A DNA stretch of 64,000 bases, from the NCBI GenBank assembly GCA_036365145.1, contig JAEOAD010000015.1:13509501-13573500 (forward strand), in the 5' to 3' direction. The notes under the pieces were generated by a model. That model worked only from the letters and a program-made list of their open reading frames with translations, did not search any database and was not told the DNA's origin. This stretch comes from Orientallactaga sibirica (Eukaryota; Chordata; Mammalia; Rodentia; Dipodidae). Below, piece by piece: positions 1 through 10,659 of the stretch; positions within the stretch are counted from its first letter, which is position 1; every line of letters starts with the position of its first letter. The translations under genes and the position numbers were made by a program.

Positions 1-508
1 CTAAGAGGGTAATGCCTGCTCTTGTCTTGCTAAATGCATATATTATGTTCACCAAACTGTTAAACACTTTACTTAGCATTCATACCCATATATTAATGCT
101 ATTCTCACTTTTGGTTAGAAAAACTTCTTTTTTCACATGGCAGTGACCTCTGAGATGACACAAAAGGCACCATAGTGCTGAGAAGAAGTGACAAAGCAGT
201 GCTCAGTACTGAAACATCTCTATCATATCTTCCATGGCTCAGGGTCCATTATGGAAGAGGTGGCAGAAAGAATGTAGGACCCAAAGGTAGCATAGGACTG
301 CTTACAATGCAATCATTTAGTCATAAAGTGGCCTCAGGATCCATGACCTCACAGTGCCTGGAACTACCTTCACAAGACCCTCATAAGAGGAGGAAATGAT
401 GATGATTTCAAAGTAAAAGAGAGACTAATGGATAGAGGGAGGGAATATAATGGAGAGTGGATTTGTGAAGAGGAAAGTGGTGGAGGGGAAGGAATTTTTT
501 TTTAAACA
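1..508 (+). mobile_element. L1 3' end (truncated by window edge)
   Basis: The segment is collinear with a second copy at about 33600-34100 in this window. Shared landmarks are the 'ggcaccatagtgctgagaag' and 'gagagactaatggagaaagg'-type stretches followed by an A/T-rich tail. The second copy has a target-site duplication and a poly(A) tail, so both are 3' ends of rodent-type L1. The short frame at 175-399 is not coding evidence. The element may begin left of the window. Confidence 0.75.
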
Positions 509-939
509 CAAGCATTGTGTGATGTAACAGGGAAAGCCACATACCACTCTATTTCCATTTTTCTCAGTTATTGTAGTACCAAACTCCATGTTTACAGGGC
601 AGTCAAATACCCAAGTAAAACCATTACATTTCTCAGCCTCTCCTGTAAGTGCTCTATCATATTTCCAAGGAACATTTTAAAGGAGGAGATATAATCTTTT
701 TTCCTCAAACTCAAATGTTCTAAGATAGCTCTAGCACACTTTTGGGAACATGAGACACCCTAGAAATAACATCAGGTGAGGTCTTCCCTTATCACAGAAC
801 TTTATGTCAAAGCTGTACACTGTCAATTGCTGCACTCCTTTTACCTGAGAAGCAGCTAACTTACTTGTGAGACTGTGGAGCACATAAATGTAACTGATCT
901 CAAACTGAACTGATACTGCCAATATTTGACTTTATTAAG
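509..939. other. Unclassified intergenic DNA
   Basis: AT-rich DNA with only short frames. I recognise no gene or repeat family here. Confidence 0.5.
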
Positions 940-1293
940 TGTATTAGTTCCTTTCTCAATGCAGTGACCAAATACATGATAAGAAGCTACTTATTTGCTG
1001 TTTAAGGGACCAGAATCTATCAGGTAAGTGAAGGTATATAGCAAGAGCATGAAGCAGCGGGTCACATTCAGCCCACAGTGAGGAAGTAGAATGAAGAATG
1101 CTCCTGCTCAGCTGGCTTTGTCTTCTTTATTCACTCCAAGCCCCCAGTCTATGGGATGGTGCCACCCAGTTAGGACCAGTCATCCCACCTCAATTAACCT
1201 ACTTTAGAAAATCCCTCAAAGACATTCCCAGAGATTTTTTTCCATGACAATTCTAAATATTATCAAGTTGACAACCACAAATTAATCACCACA
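940..1293. mobile_element. Degenerate LTR-like repeat, TG...CA bounded
   Basis: Starts TGTATTAGTTCC and ends ATCACCACA. The interior (a 'ccacctcaattaacct' stretch, then 'tcaagttgacaacc') resembles a common rodent LTR-type repeat that I know from mouse sequence. Family name and orientation are uncertain. Confidence 0.55.
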
Positions 1294-1596
1294 ATGAGTG
1301 TTATGTATAGTCACTATTTAGCTGCTAAAGATAAGATTCTTATTTCAAAGCTAAGAGTCCTAGAATATTTTTTTATATCTGGAATCCCAGATGGTATGTT
1401 GGTGCTGAGCCATAAAGGTATTTTCAAAACTACCTTTGGGAGATGTACATCAATTAATAGGCTTAGGTCCTTTGATGACAGAGAAATCTGGAAATTTCTA
1501 CCCTCTTTTGAAATAGCAGGTCAGTCTCTAGACTGCATAGGATGTGGATCCACATGTGCCCTCTTTAATCTTCATGTGAAGATGCTCCTGGACTTA

Positions 1597-1832
1597 CAGT
1601 AGGGTTACATCCTGATAAATCCATCGTATGTGAAAAACATCACAAGTCAAAAGGTATAACAGCCACCAAATTCCTACCTTACCTGAGTTAAACATGCTCA
1701 GAACACTTATTTAACCTACACTTGGGCAAAGCCATGTAATGCAAAGTCTATTTTATAACAAAATGTTGATTATCACTGTAACTTATTGACTACTGTACTC
1801 AAAGTGAAAAATAAAATGCTTGTATGAGTATG
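1597..1832 (+). mobile_element. Tigger/pogo-like DNA transposon fossil (one end)
   Basis: Begins CAGTAGGGTTACATC directly after a TA dinucleotide, as expected for pogo/Tigger elements that duplicate TA. The following 'taaatccatcgta', 'aaacatgctcagaacactta' and 'actgtactcaaagtgaaaaa' stretches match a mammalian Tigger-type MITE from memory. Only the left portion is recognisable and there is no transposase frame. Confidence 0.65.
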
Positions 1833-2426
1833 TTTTTCATCATCATAAAATAAAAGAAAATCACAAGTTAAACTATTGTGAAGCTAGGGACACACACCAA
1901 CCTAACTACATAAAAGTTGTCTCAGGAGGTTATATATACGTGTCACAAACATATACAATCACATCCTTATATTTGAACCAAAAGGGCAAGCCGTGGTGTT
2001 TTCCCTATAATAGTAAAGGCTCCAGACTCTTCCTTCATGAGAGTATGAGGCTCTGCTGAGTTATTACTTTCAATAACATTGTATCAAGTCATAAGCAGTG
2101 AGAGCTGGATATCTTTGTAATTGGTCTTTGACTACGGAGGTAGACTCACAGAAAAACAAGACATCCTCCTACATGTGACCTCCAGGGTCAGAGGGAGAAT
2201 CCTGAGGGGATTTGGACATGGTGCAGCCTAACCTCCACAGTGGATACTTCTATGTTACTGAGGTAATCTCCCACCTGAGCCTCTGTCCTTCTAGGTAACT
2301 CCTCAATTGATTCAATCATTGCTTGTGTATTTGGACACCTGCTTGACCCCACCCTTTGTCTCTGACCCAATCCATCCGGAGCCTGCTTGGTCTATACAGT
2401 GTACCAAAGAGTTGAGGAAGCAGACT
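1833..2426. other. Unclassified intergenic DNA
   Basis: No recognised element. Frames of 60-80 codons here have no codon-bias or motif support. Confidence 0.45.
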
Positions 2427-2766
2427 GTTGTAGTTACTCTCATGTCAATGGGACAACGCACCTGACCAAAAGCAGCTGGTAAGAGGAAAGGATTTATTTT
2501 CTCTTGTACACTTGAGAGGAAGCTCCATGATGGCAAGGAAAAGGATGGCATGAGCACTGACTGTACCTCACCTCTGCCACAGCAGGTGGAACACCTCAGT
2601 ATGAGAGTGAGCTGTCCACTGTCAAGGGAAGCCAGTTATAGCACCCATAAGCTCACCCTAAACAATACATCTCCTCCAGCTAGGCTCCAATCCCCAAATT
2701 GCTACCAGCTGGGGACAAGGCATTCAGAACACATGAGTTTATGGGGGACACCTAATTCAAACTACA
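2427..2766 (-). mobile_element. Solo LTR, MaLR-like
   Basis: The reverse complement begins TGTAGTTTGAATTAG and contains a 'cataaactcatgtgttctga' to 'ccccagctgg' block shared with copies at 4400-4920, 7216-7520 and 28265-28573. The far end carries the 'ggaaaggatttatt' block common to these copies. It is TG...CA bounded, with no target duplication that I can identify. Confidence 0.65.
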
Positions 2767-3375
2767 CATTCTGCCCCTGGCTCCCATAAGTTGATAACCA
2801 TCCATATGTAAAATGCAATGCATGCAGTCAAAGCCCCCATTGTTTTTATCAATTCATTCACACTGCAAGAGATGGCATTGGTCCTAGCCATGAAAGATTG
2901 AACTAATATATGTTCTAAAATAAACAGGGCAAAGATCAAATTCCATAGCTCCAGTTGGACAATTGAGTTACAATTCCGCCCCACCAGTTGGGCTGCTCAT
3001 AGCCAGGGGAAAACTCCATCCTGAGTCTCTTTTACTGAAAATCCTGGAATGTTTCTACCCCATCTCAATGTTCAGGTCACACAAGTACCCTGACAGCCCA
3101 TTTTCTAAGCAGAGAGAGGCCACAGGAGATGTGGTCCCTCTGCTTCCATCTTATCTACTTCTCATCAAGTCTCTAAGACTTCATATACCCTTCCTTTTTT
3201 CTCCTGTTTTGAATTGTAAAATTTTAAGCCATGGAGTTTATCTAAGCTATCACTAGAAAATTCATATAAGAGAGAGAGAGAGCCTACAAATGTAAGGAGT
3301 GTGAGAAAGTCTTTAGGCATGGGACACAGCACAGCAACCACAACAGTAAAGATTGAATGCTTATAAATGCAGACA
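2767..3375. other. Unclassified intergenic DNA
   Basis: A short GA repeat near 3270-3284 and otherwise no recognised feature. Confidence 0.45.
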
Positions 3376-3515
3376 CCTGGGGGTGATGGCACATACCTTT
3401 AATCCCAGCATTCAGGAAGCAAAGGTAGGAGAATCACTATGAGTTCAAGGCCAGCCCAGGACTACAGAGTGAACTCCAGGTCAGCTGAGCTAGAGTAAGA
3501 CCCTACCTCCATGGC
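3376..3515 (+). mobile_element. B1 SINE
   Basis: 7SL-derived body: 'tttaatcccagcattcagga', 'gagttcaaggccagcc', 'ccaggtcagctgagctag', 'agaccctacctc'. It is followed directly by a polypyrimidine stretch and an opposite-strand SINE. Confidence 0.85.
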
Positions 3516-3535
3516 ATGATGATTCATGATTATTT

Positions 3536-3781
3536 TTTCTTTCTTTCTTTTTATCTTTCTCTTTCTTTCTTCCTTCCTTCCTTCCTTTCTTTTTTCTTTT
3601 TTCTTTTTTTTTTTGACAGGATCTCATGTATCCCAGGCAGATCTGGAGCTTTCTGTCTCCGCAACACAAGTGCTTGTATTATAGGTGTGGGCCACCACAC
3701 CTGGTTTATGCAGTGCTGGTGTTTGAACTTAGATTTCCTGCAGACTAGACAAGCACTCTACTAACTGGTCAATCACACTGG
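3536..3781 (-). mobile_element. Polypyrimidine tract plus old B1/ID-type composite SINE
   Basis: A long CTTT/T-rich tract (3536-3614) leads into 'gacaggatctcatgta', 'ataggtgtgggccacca' and 'caagcactctactaactgg'. This is the reverse complement of a B1 half fused to a tRNA-type (ID/B4-like) half. Strongly diverged. Confidence 0.6.
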
Positions 3782-4089
3782 AGGGAAACCTTATGAATAC
3801 AATTGAATGTGGAAATGTGCACATGAGGAACACCTTCCAAAACAATGGCTAAAGACAAATATTTGATACCAGAACAAAATTCTAGTTTAATGATTCTATA
3901 CTATAAATTTTAAGATTTGATTAAATATGTAAGGATTTGATGTAATAGTGTCAACTTTTTATTTTTCCCATTCTGTAAAGAAACATTACATTGGAAAATA
4001 CTATCTACTGTATTCTTTATACAAAATACTTGAGAATAAAGCCTAATCCTTTGAAATGAAAATCAATAAATACATAGATAATTATTACT
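3782..4089. other. Unclassified AT-rich DNA
   Basis: No gene or repeat recognised. Confidence 0.45.
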
Positions 4090-4198
4090 ATGGCCTGAAT
4101 GTGTCCTCTAAAACTTTGGTGTTGAAATAGCCATTGGGATAACATTTTGATAGTGTTAAACTACTAAGAATATATTAAGTAAAAATTTGCATATTCAT

Positions 4199-4385
4199 TT
4201 TCTTAAATGTCTTTATTGATTTGACATAAAGAATATAGAGATGTCAGGGCCTCTTGCAACTACAAATTAACTCCAGGTGCATGAAGCACTTTGTCTTTCT
4301 GGCTTTACATGGGTACTGGGGAATTGAACGCAGACCAGTGGGCTTCAGCAAAAGTCTTTAACCACTGAGAAATCTCTCCAACCCT
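4199..4385 (-). mobile_element. tRNA-headed SINE (DIP/B2-like)
   Basis: Reverse-oriented copy: T-rich start, 'agggcctcttgcaactacaa', 'tacatgggtactggggaatt', ending at the tRNA head 'ctgagaaatctctccaaccc'. Flanked by near-identical 10-bp repeats, gcatattcat (4189-4198) and gtatattcat (4386-4395). Confidence 0.85.
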
Positions 4386-4399
4386 GTATATTCATAGTT

Positions 4400-4487
4400 G
4401 TAGCCAAACAGAAACATCTTATGGGAGGAAAGGATTTATTTCAGCTTACAGTTTTTTAAATATTTTTATCTGTTAATTTTTAAGCAG

Positions 4488-4519
<32 letters not shown>

Positions 4520-4920
4520 ATGGGCACACCAGGACCTCCAGCTGCTACAAACAAACCCCAGATGCATGTGCCACTTTGTGCATCTGACTTTACATGGGTA
4601 CTGGGGAATTGAACCTGGGTCATTAGGCTCTGCAGGCAAGTGCCTTAACCACTAAGCAATCTCTTCAGCCATTAGCTTTGGAGGATAAGTTTCATCATGG
4701 CAGGGAAAGCATGGCTCACATCCTCATGTATCAGTGCAAGAGTGCAAGAGTGAGCTAATCTATAAACATCCCCTTGGATTGGACTAATAAATATCAATGT
4801 CCATCCCAGCAACACATCTCCCAACAAGGCTCCACCTCTCAAAGTCTCCACCAGCTGGGTGGGGATCAAGTATCAAGCTTAATCCTGAGCACATGAGACT
4901 ATGGAAGACATTTGACATTT
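4400..4920 (-). mobile_element. MaLR-like LTR interrupted by a SINE
   Basis: Shares 'aggaaaggatttatttcagc', 'catcatggcagggaaagcat', 'tccaccagctgg' and 'cacatgagactatgg' with the LTR copies at 2427, 7216 and 28265. A tRNA-headed SINE sits at 4452-4670. The whole unit lies inside the MLT1-like LTR at 4090-5121. Confidence 0.65.
4452..4670 (-). mobile_element. tRNA-headed SINE
   Basis: GA-repeat part 4483-4519, 'gaatgggcacaccaggacct', 'ccactttgtgcatctgactt', ending at tRNA head 'ctaagcaatctcttcagcc'. It is the innermost insertion of a three-layer nest. Confidence 0.85.
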
Positions 4921-5121
4921 ATATTCACCCTCATAAATGGGACTGGGGCCCTTATAAAAGGACTTGAGGGAGTGGGCTCTCTCTCTTCTGCCCTTCTACC
5001 ATCTTGGAAGACCTATAGGGGCCTTGCTCTTAAACTTAAACCAGCACTAAAATAAATGTACATTATTTCTAAAATTCTCAGTGTCAGATATTTTGCTATA
5101 ATAGCAGAAACAACTAAGATA

Positions 5122-5929
5122 GTCCCCAAACATTAATTTATAACTGCAGCAAACCCTTCATGGCCCAGTAAACATCCATAGGCATTAGAGACATTTCCAG
5201 GCCCTGCCTCACACTGCTTGTGTAGCCTTGAGCATGCAACTCAGCTTTCATTCATTATTTCAGTCAGCCAATATGTGAGGGTCTATTGAGTAGTAAGTGA
5301 ACTAACCAAAGCTACAATTTAGCCTTATAAAATGGGGATGAGAATCATACTAACTTAAAAGTTTGTCTTGAGGCTTCCGTGCCCAGGCAAGCACAATAGG
5401 GAATAATAAATGTGAATTATCTTCTACTTTCTTTCCTGGCTCTTCGTAATAATACTCCTTTTCTGGATATAAAGAGGAATTTCTCATAAACAAAATAAAT
5501 TCCTTCTTGGAAAATGAAAATCATCAATATAAACCCTAAATAAACTTTAAGGCATACCCTTGCACTTTTATGACATGCTGAGTTCTGAGTTGTCTTGTTT
5601 CAACTAAAATTTTCATTATATGGAAACCATCCCAAGGCAGAGTTGGCAAGTACTGTCACATGATGACAAACAGGATCCTCTAGGCTACAAGGCTGGCTGT
5701 GTGGCTTTTAAACAGTCTCCCCACAATCAGAAGGGATGATTTTTGTTCCTTTCTTTTCCCAGTAAACAAATGTTCTCTGATATCTGGTGTCAGGTTTAGT
5801 TCAAGGAATTGAGACTATTGAATGTGACGTTCGAGGACATACATATAATGGTACACATTTTTAATTATTTTTATTTTTCTATCACTGGATTTAAAACATC
5901 ATTTAGAATCTTGATAATTATAGGCACAC
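5122..5929. other. Unclassified intergenic DNA
   Basis: AT-rich DNA with no recognised gene, repeat family or regulatory site. Confidence 0.45.
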
Positions 5930-6174
5930 CTAGTGACTATATTATAGAGTTAAATTCTGTGAAATTGTTATTGTCCTCTGCTCCTTTCTGTCTCTTATTC
6001 CCTGAACTATATATGATCCAAGGAGGGCTATATCCGACCCAACAGTGGAGGTAAGCAGAGTGAAGTCTCCACACTGGGCCTTTTTCTGTCCACCATGGCC
6101 TGTGCTCAGATGGGCTTCCCACTGCTTGGTTCTCATACTCTACCATAACTCCATGGTGATGCCCACTAGCTCAC
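5930..6174. other. Flank adjoining the tRNA-Lys CCA end, possibly ERV-derived
   Basis: On the minus strand this follows directly after tRNA-Lys plus CCA and one G, beginning TGAGCTAGTG. It has overlapping minus-strand frames of 64-69 codons (5937-6146). It could be retroviral internal sequence of the same decayed ERV, or, read on the plus strand, the end of an LTR (...CTCA, then C, then TGG). I see no convincing polyadenylation signal or LTR start, so both readings are open. Confidence 0.3.
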
Positions 6175-6250
6175 TGGCACCCAACATGGGGCTTGTACCC
6201 ACGACCCTGAGATTAAGAGTCTCATGTTCTATTGACTGAGCTAGCTGGGC
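6175..6250 (-). pseudogene. tRNA-Lys(CTT) copy including 3' CCA
   Basis: On the minus strand, 6250 down to 6178 gives 73 nt collinear, without gaps, with mammalian tRNA-Lys(CTT) as I remember it (about 65 of 73 identical). The anticodon loop GACTCTTAATC is intact. The next three bases (6177-6175) are CCA, which mammals add after transcription and do not encode. That argues for an RNA-derived copy rather than a tRNA gene. It is probably inactive: the D-loop GG is AA, the B-box GGTTCGA is GGTACAA, and the acceptor end pair is G-T. The 5' side lies 10 bp from a betaretrovirus-like pol fragment in the same orientation. Confidence 0.85.
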
Positions 6251-6259
6251 TTCCATGTG

Positions 6260-7215
6260 AGGCCACCTGATCATGCTAGTGCATTTCCCTCTGAAAGGGG
6301 ACCAGGCGGGGGGCTGAGAGACCTTATGTGTTGTACATATAGAGGAGCTTTTTTCTTACAAATGAGGTTAGAAACTTTTATCAGTAGTGGTGAAAGGAGT
6401 TTTCATCTAGCTAGATATGTGAGCGAACAAGCCAGGGGAGCAAGAAAAGATTGAAAGGGCCATCTTCCTCTAATAGTGCCAGATAAATGACATAATCTTT
6501 GTATTGTGGGGATCTATCAGGAAGCTCCTTAAAGCGAATGTGGGGGGTTGATCCCCTGGGTGGTAGAGAATTACAGCTGCTGCCCTTTTTCCTCATCTGT
6601 AAAAATGGGGGGGGGGGCTCCAGGGATGGGTTTTCCTGAAAAAAGGTGGGATGGGAGCCATTTTAAGAGAGGTATTGCAGGGATTCATTTTTGTTAGGAT
6701 AATGGTTGTCAATTTGACCAGGAAAGCCCAGTAGGCTAATAGCAAATCAGGAGTGATTCCTGAGTAGCCATTGTATGTCAGAGAGGGGGCATGGGGTTAT
6801 GATAGTGTCAGGTTCTTTGCCCAAGGTCTGGAGGGCCTGGTCTTATCTGGTTCTAATCATGGTCACAAGGGTGCCAACCTCTGTTAATATGCGTGGGGCT
6901 CCACCGATAGAGGTGTGGAGCCATTCTGGGACCCCTTGGGGTTGATGTAGCACCTCCATAATGGTCAGGGAAGAGTTAAATATTAAAAGTAGGATCAGCT
7001 TGTCTGGCAAGTAGCAAGAGCCAAAGCAGAGAAGATGTTATTAATCTTGGTTAATGCCTGTTTTGCTTCTGGGCTTAGGAAGCAGGGGGAAGATGGGTCC
7101 TTGTTGCCCTTTAACATGTTGGATAAGGGCTGTAGATCACTGGTAGGGATGGGGAGCCACGGCCAAAGCCAGTTGAAGTTTCCCAGAAAGCTCTGGAGCA
7201 CCTGACCCAAAGAAG
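6260..7215 (-). pseudogene. Degenerate betaretrovirus-like (ERVK) pol fragment
   Basis: Read on the minus strand from 7210, one 71-codon frame (6995-7210) resembles the end of the reverse transcriptase palm and connection of betaretroviruses: LQSFLGNFNWL, then PLSNMLKG and SPEAKQALTKI. Continuing with frameshifts and stops, 6400-6960 shows connection-domain-like text (DTIITP, IQWLL) and an RNase H start (IFTD near 6580). Near 6440 comes PFNLF. Near 6300 comes a stretch resembling the end of RNase H. Homology stops at about 6260, near where integrase should begin. Several stops and shifts make it non-functional. The upstream part (catalytic palm, protease, gag) is missing: an unrelated LTR occupies 7216-7520. 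Confidence 0.75.
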
Positions 7216-7520
7216 CTTATAGGAGGAAAGGGTTTACTTTGGCTTACAGACTCGAGGGGAAACTCCATAATGGCAGGGAAAACATCACATAAACAGAGGC
7301 TGGACATCACCTCTTGGCCAACATCAGGTGGACAATAGCAGCAGGAGAGTGTGCCAAACACTGCAGATGGGAATTTGATAATAATACCCATAAGCCCACC
7401 CCAGTCAACACACTTCCTCCAGCAGGCTCCAATTCCCAAATTGCCATCAACTGGGGATGCAAGCAGTCAGAACACATGCGTTTATGGGAGATATCAAATT
7501 CCAACCACCACAACCACATA
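7216..7520 (-). mobile_element. Solo LTR, MaLR-like
   Basis: The reverse complement starts near TGGTTGGAATTTGATATC. It shares 'cataaacgcatgtgttctga', 'ccccagttgatggc' and 'aaactccataatggcaggga' (plus strand) with copies at 2427, 4400 and 28265. It abuts the pol fragment and may have inserted into it. Confidence 0.65.
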
Positions 7521-7924
7521 TGGCACTTAAATACCTTTTCAGGGCTCAGAAATACTCATCTCCTGTCTGAATACTGCACAGAGTACAAAGTACCTTTAAG
7601 GGAGATACAGTTAACATCTGGATCTTGTACTATATCTCTGTCAGCTTCTCAGTCCTTGCAGTCTCCACTGAAAGAACTCATAGAAGACACAGTGCAGTGG
7701 AGAAGGGGAGAATCAGCTGAGTTTATTGCACAGCAAAGGCAAGCACAGTCGAAGGATGAGAGTAGACCATGGCCAAACAGACCATTATGCCAATCTACAT
7801 TTATGTAAGTTTCATACTACTTATATTATTCCTAAAGCTTCTTGAACAGACAGCTTTTTCTCAGGGGCATTTTCCTGTCTATAAGAAGAGGTTTACAAGC
7901 CCATTTGGATGAAGTCATTTTTAA
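7521..7924. other. Unclassified, part possibly an LTR R-U5 remnant
   Basis: On the minus strand 7690-7800 reads 'tgtgcttgcctttgctgtgc' then 'aataaactcagctgattc'. An AATAAA followed by a pyrimidine-rich stretch is a pattern seen in ERV R-U5. The plus-strand 164-codon frame (7314-7808) starts inside the adjacent LTR and is not taken as a gene. Confidence 0.35.
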
Positions 7925-8206
7925 GGTATTTGTTTAATTTTCTTTTTACTTTTGCATGTATATAGCATTGTGGTATATGGACATGTTTCACAGTGTGTAC
8001 ACAAAGGCCAGAGGAGAATGTCAAACCTGGGCTGTTAGGCTTTTTAAGCAAGCTCCTTTAACTGCTGAGCCATTTCAATAGCCCCCAAACCCTTGTGGGT
8101 TTTATGTGGGTTCTGAGAATTCAGACTTGGGCCATCTCAAGCCTTTCTAGGGTCTCATGCTTAAGTGGCAAGCATTCTTAACTGCTGAACCATCTCCCCA
8201 GCCCCA
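7925..8206 (-). mobile_element. Two old ID/B4-type SINE copies in tandem
   Basis: Two reverse tRNA-head ends are visible: 'taactgctgagccatttcaa' (8058-8077) and 'taactgctgaaccatctccc' (8179-8198). Both are preceded by the 'gggttctgag' / 'agcctttctagggtctcatg'-type bodies of rodent ID/B4 SINEs. Strongly diverged. Confidence 0.55.
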
Positions 8207-10020
8207 GAGATAATAATGTTTCTTCTTACATTTTTTTAGGTACATAATCTCTCTATTTAGTTAGAGGTCTCTTGTTGCCTTAGGGAGGATTGGGATTGTT
8301 ATTATGGTACTGTAAAGATGAAAAGTGAAAGTTTTAGTTTTGAGTTGCAAAATAGGTCATTGAACCCATGACAATGACTTTTTGAAGGAAAGGGATTCAT
8401 GAGAGAGGTTCCTCCATACACATTGGCCACACCACACATCCACACAAAAAAGTATTATGTCATTACAATAAGCCACACACAGTCTCTACCTGGAAAAGTT
8501 CACAATCAGTGGGGAATGTTAACCAAATGGCGAGTTAAGCCAAATGACCAGACTCAATAGTGACAGCAACGACTGAATGTAGATAGCAAACAACTGGCTT
8601 GTAGAGTAACTGATAGACCAGCGCAAACATTTGTGGGGTCAAAACAAGAGCACAGGTGGAGGCCCCCAACCACTTACAACACCTTGTTACTTTCTAAGTT
8701 CCTGCCAACAGAGCAGGGCATCCTCATCCTCACTCTCAAGGGCACACAGCAGACATGTCTGTAAGGCATGGTAGAAGGGCCTATGGTGCCAAAAGAGTTT
8801 TATATTATCTCAAATGTGTTATCATCCAGAGAACATGTTTAGGATAATGTTGTGGCTCAGCAATTGTGTGATCATTAGAATAAACCCTTAACTCTAAGAA
8901 TAGAAAAACAAAAAACACTAAAATGTGTTACCAGACTTTAGGGATAAAAATCTTGGTTCCAGGAGACCCAGTAGGTTAACCACTGGCAGTAGGCACAGAC
9001 ATGGGCAAGCAGCGGTCACTCTCTGTCAGAGTAATGGTGGTATTATTGTCTAGTAACAGGTTCAGTTACTCTCTTTTTGAGCCTTACTTCTTGACAATGC
9101 AGATAGTCATTGATTCTTGCCAGTTCCCAATTATGATCTTCTCAGCTCTCATGAATCTGTCAGCTCCCAGGGAATTATGCTCTGATTAAATTTGCTAGCC
9201 ACTTTTCAGTTACTTGTAAGCAAGCAATTGATCAAATTGGACACCAGAGAAACCTGCTTCCCTCTTCCTGCTTCTAGCCACATATTTAAGTATAATTTGA
9301 TCTTTGCCAAGCTATCTTTTCTCCCTGTCTTGGCGGATTGAAACAATGTTGTGAGAGTTAAAAGTTCAGCCCTTCTGCCTTCTGTTGGCCCCAGGCTGTC
9401 TGTCATGGCTCTTTCTCCAGGTGACAAGCCTCTCTTATTCCAGGTGGCCTGTAGTTTTTCAGGAAAGTAATGCCAATGATCAGAGGATAGGATTGCAGGA
9501 ACAAAGAACCTACCTCTGTACCTCAGTGCTGGTTGTGCCCCAATACTCACTAGAGTTAGGACCCAGGACATTGCTTTTTCCCAGATGGAAGCCACACCTA
9601 GTTTATTGCTAACAGCTCTGCCTTCTGAATGGGCTATCATACATATCACACATTTTTACATCTTTTGCCCAATCCTTTGAAACTGGTATCTGTACATCTG
9701 TGAAAATCTCTTTAGAGGCAGGCAACATCAATGCAGAATTGCCATTCAATCAGAGTTCAGACTGCTTCTTGCAGTCCCCAAATTGTCTCTCTCCAGAGCA
9801 AGTCCACAGGCCAGTGCTTCCACACAAGCCCACCCCTTCATACCCTACATGCACCTGACCAGTGTTTGCTGAGGAGGTCTGCAGCCCTACTTTCCCCTTT
9901 TCACATGGCCCAGATTACTCCTTGAACACTCCTCATAGGTTACCTGCTTCCCTCAAATTCTTATTCCTATTCACTTGGTGAGGGAGTAAATCTCTCAGAT
10001 AGGGATTCCATCCTGGCAAG
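8207..10020. other. Unclassified intergenic DNA
   Basis: About 1.8 kb with no recognised repeat or gene. The longest frame is 147 codons on the minus strand (9206-9649). It has no motif I know and looks like chance, although its length makes a protein search worthwhile. Confidence 0.4.
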
Positions 10021-10034
10021 AAAAGTGTTTGCCA

Positions 10035-10186
10035 CCAGGCGTGGTGGCGCACGCCTTTAATCCCAGCACTCAGGAGGCAGGGGTAGAAGGATTGCCAAGA
10101 GTTTGAGGCCACCCTGAGACTACATAGTGAATTCCAGGTCAGCCTGAGCTACAGTGAGACTCTACCTCAAAAAACAAAACAAAACA
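10035..10186 (+). mobile_element. B1 SINE with 14-bp target duplication
   Basis: Well-preserved B1: 'ggcgtggtggcgcacgcc', 'tttaatcccagcactcagga', A-rich (aaaac)n tail. Flanked by perfect direct repeats aaaagtgtttgcca at 10021-10034 and 10187-10200. Confidence 0.95.
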
Positions 10187-10200
10187 AAAAGTGTTTGCCA

Positions 10201-10659
10201 TTGATTGTTGAAGATACCAGTGACTACTGGGGAGATTCAAAACTCATCAAAATGCTGAGAATACATGACTATTGAGTGATCAGAACTGAATGAGACATCT
10301 ATGTCACCTCCTCCAAGGCCCAAGCAATTTTGCAGAAGCAGGCAGGGAAAGAAGGTAAGAACCAGAGCACGGGGAGGAGTGTGGTGGACCACTGTCTTCT
10401 AGATGTGAAGTGGCCATTCCATTCATGACCTCACACCAGCTGTCATTTTCTGCACAACAATGAGCTCATCTACATTCCATCATGAATGGTGAAGGAAAGC
10501 CAAAAAATTTTTAAAAGGAAGCAAATTAGAAGAGGAACTGTTTGGAAAGAAGGGGTTCAGTACAAGGTAACTGGGAGGGTAATGAAAGAAGATAACAAAA
10601 GAGGATTATTATCAAATTCATTAAGACAAGTATAAAATTTGTCAATTAAAAAGATTTCA
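10201..10659. other. Unclassified intergenic DNA
   Basis: No gene or repeat recognised. Confidence 0.45.

Larger units (their letters stand above)
4090..5121 (+). mobile_element. MLT1/MST-like LTR split by nested insertions
   Basis: The left part (about 4090-4188) carries 'tatggcctgaatgtgtcc' and 'ctaaaactttggtgttgaaa'. The right part (about 4925-5121) carries 'ataaatgggactggggccct', 'ttataaaaggacttgaggga' and the 3' end 'gctataatagcagaaacaac'. Together they make one ancient MaLR LTR. The intervening DNA is a SINE (4199-4385) and an antisense LTR (4400-4920) that itself contains a SINE. Confidence 0.7.

Noticed and set aside
6175..6250. Functional tRNA-Lys gene
   Set aside because: CCA is present in DNA, the B-box and D-loop invariant bases are changed, and no Pol III terminator is seen directly downstream. 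An RNA-derived pseudogene is better supported.
7314..7808. 164-codon plus-strand frame
   Set aside because: Begins within an antisense LTR and continues into unassigned or possible LTR sequence; no protein motif.
9206..9649. 147-codon minus-strand frame
   Set aside because: No recognisable domain, no splice or promoter context, and no known gene expected here. Treated as chance, though a protein search would settle it.
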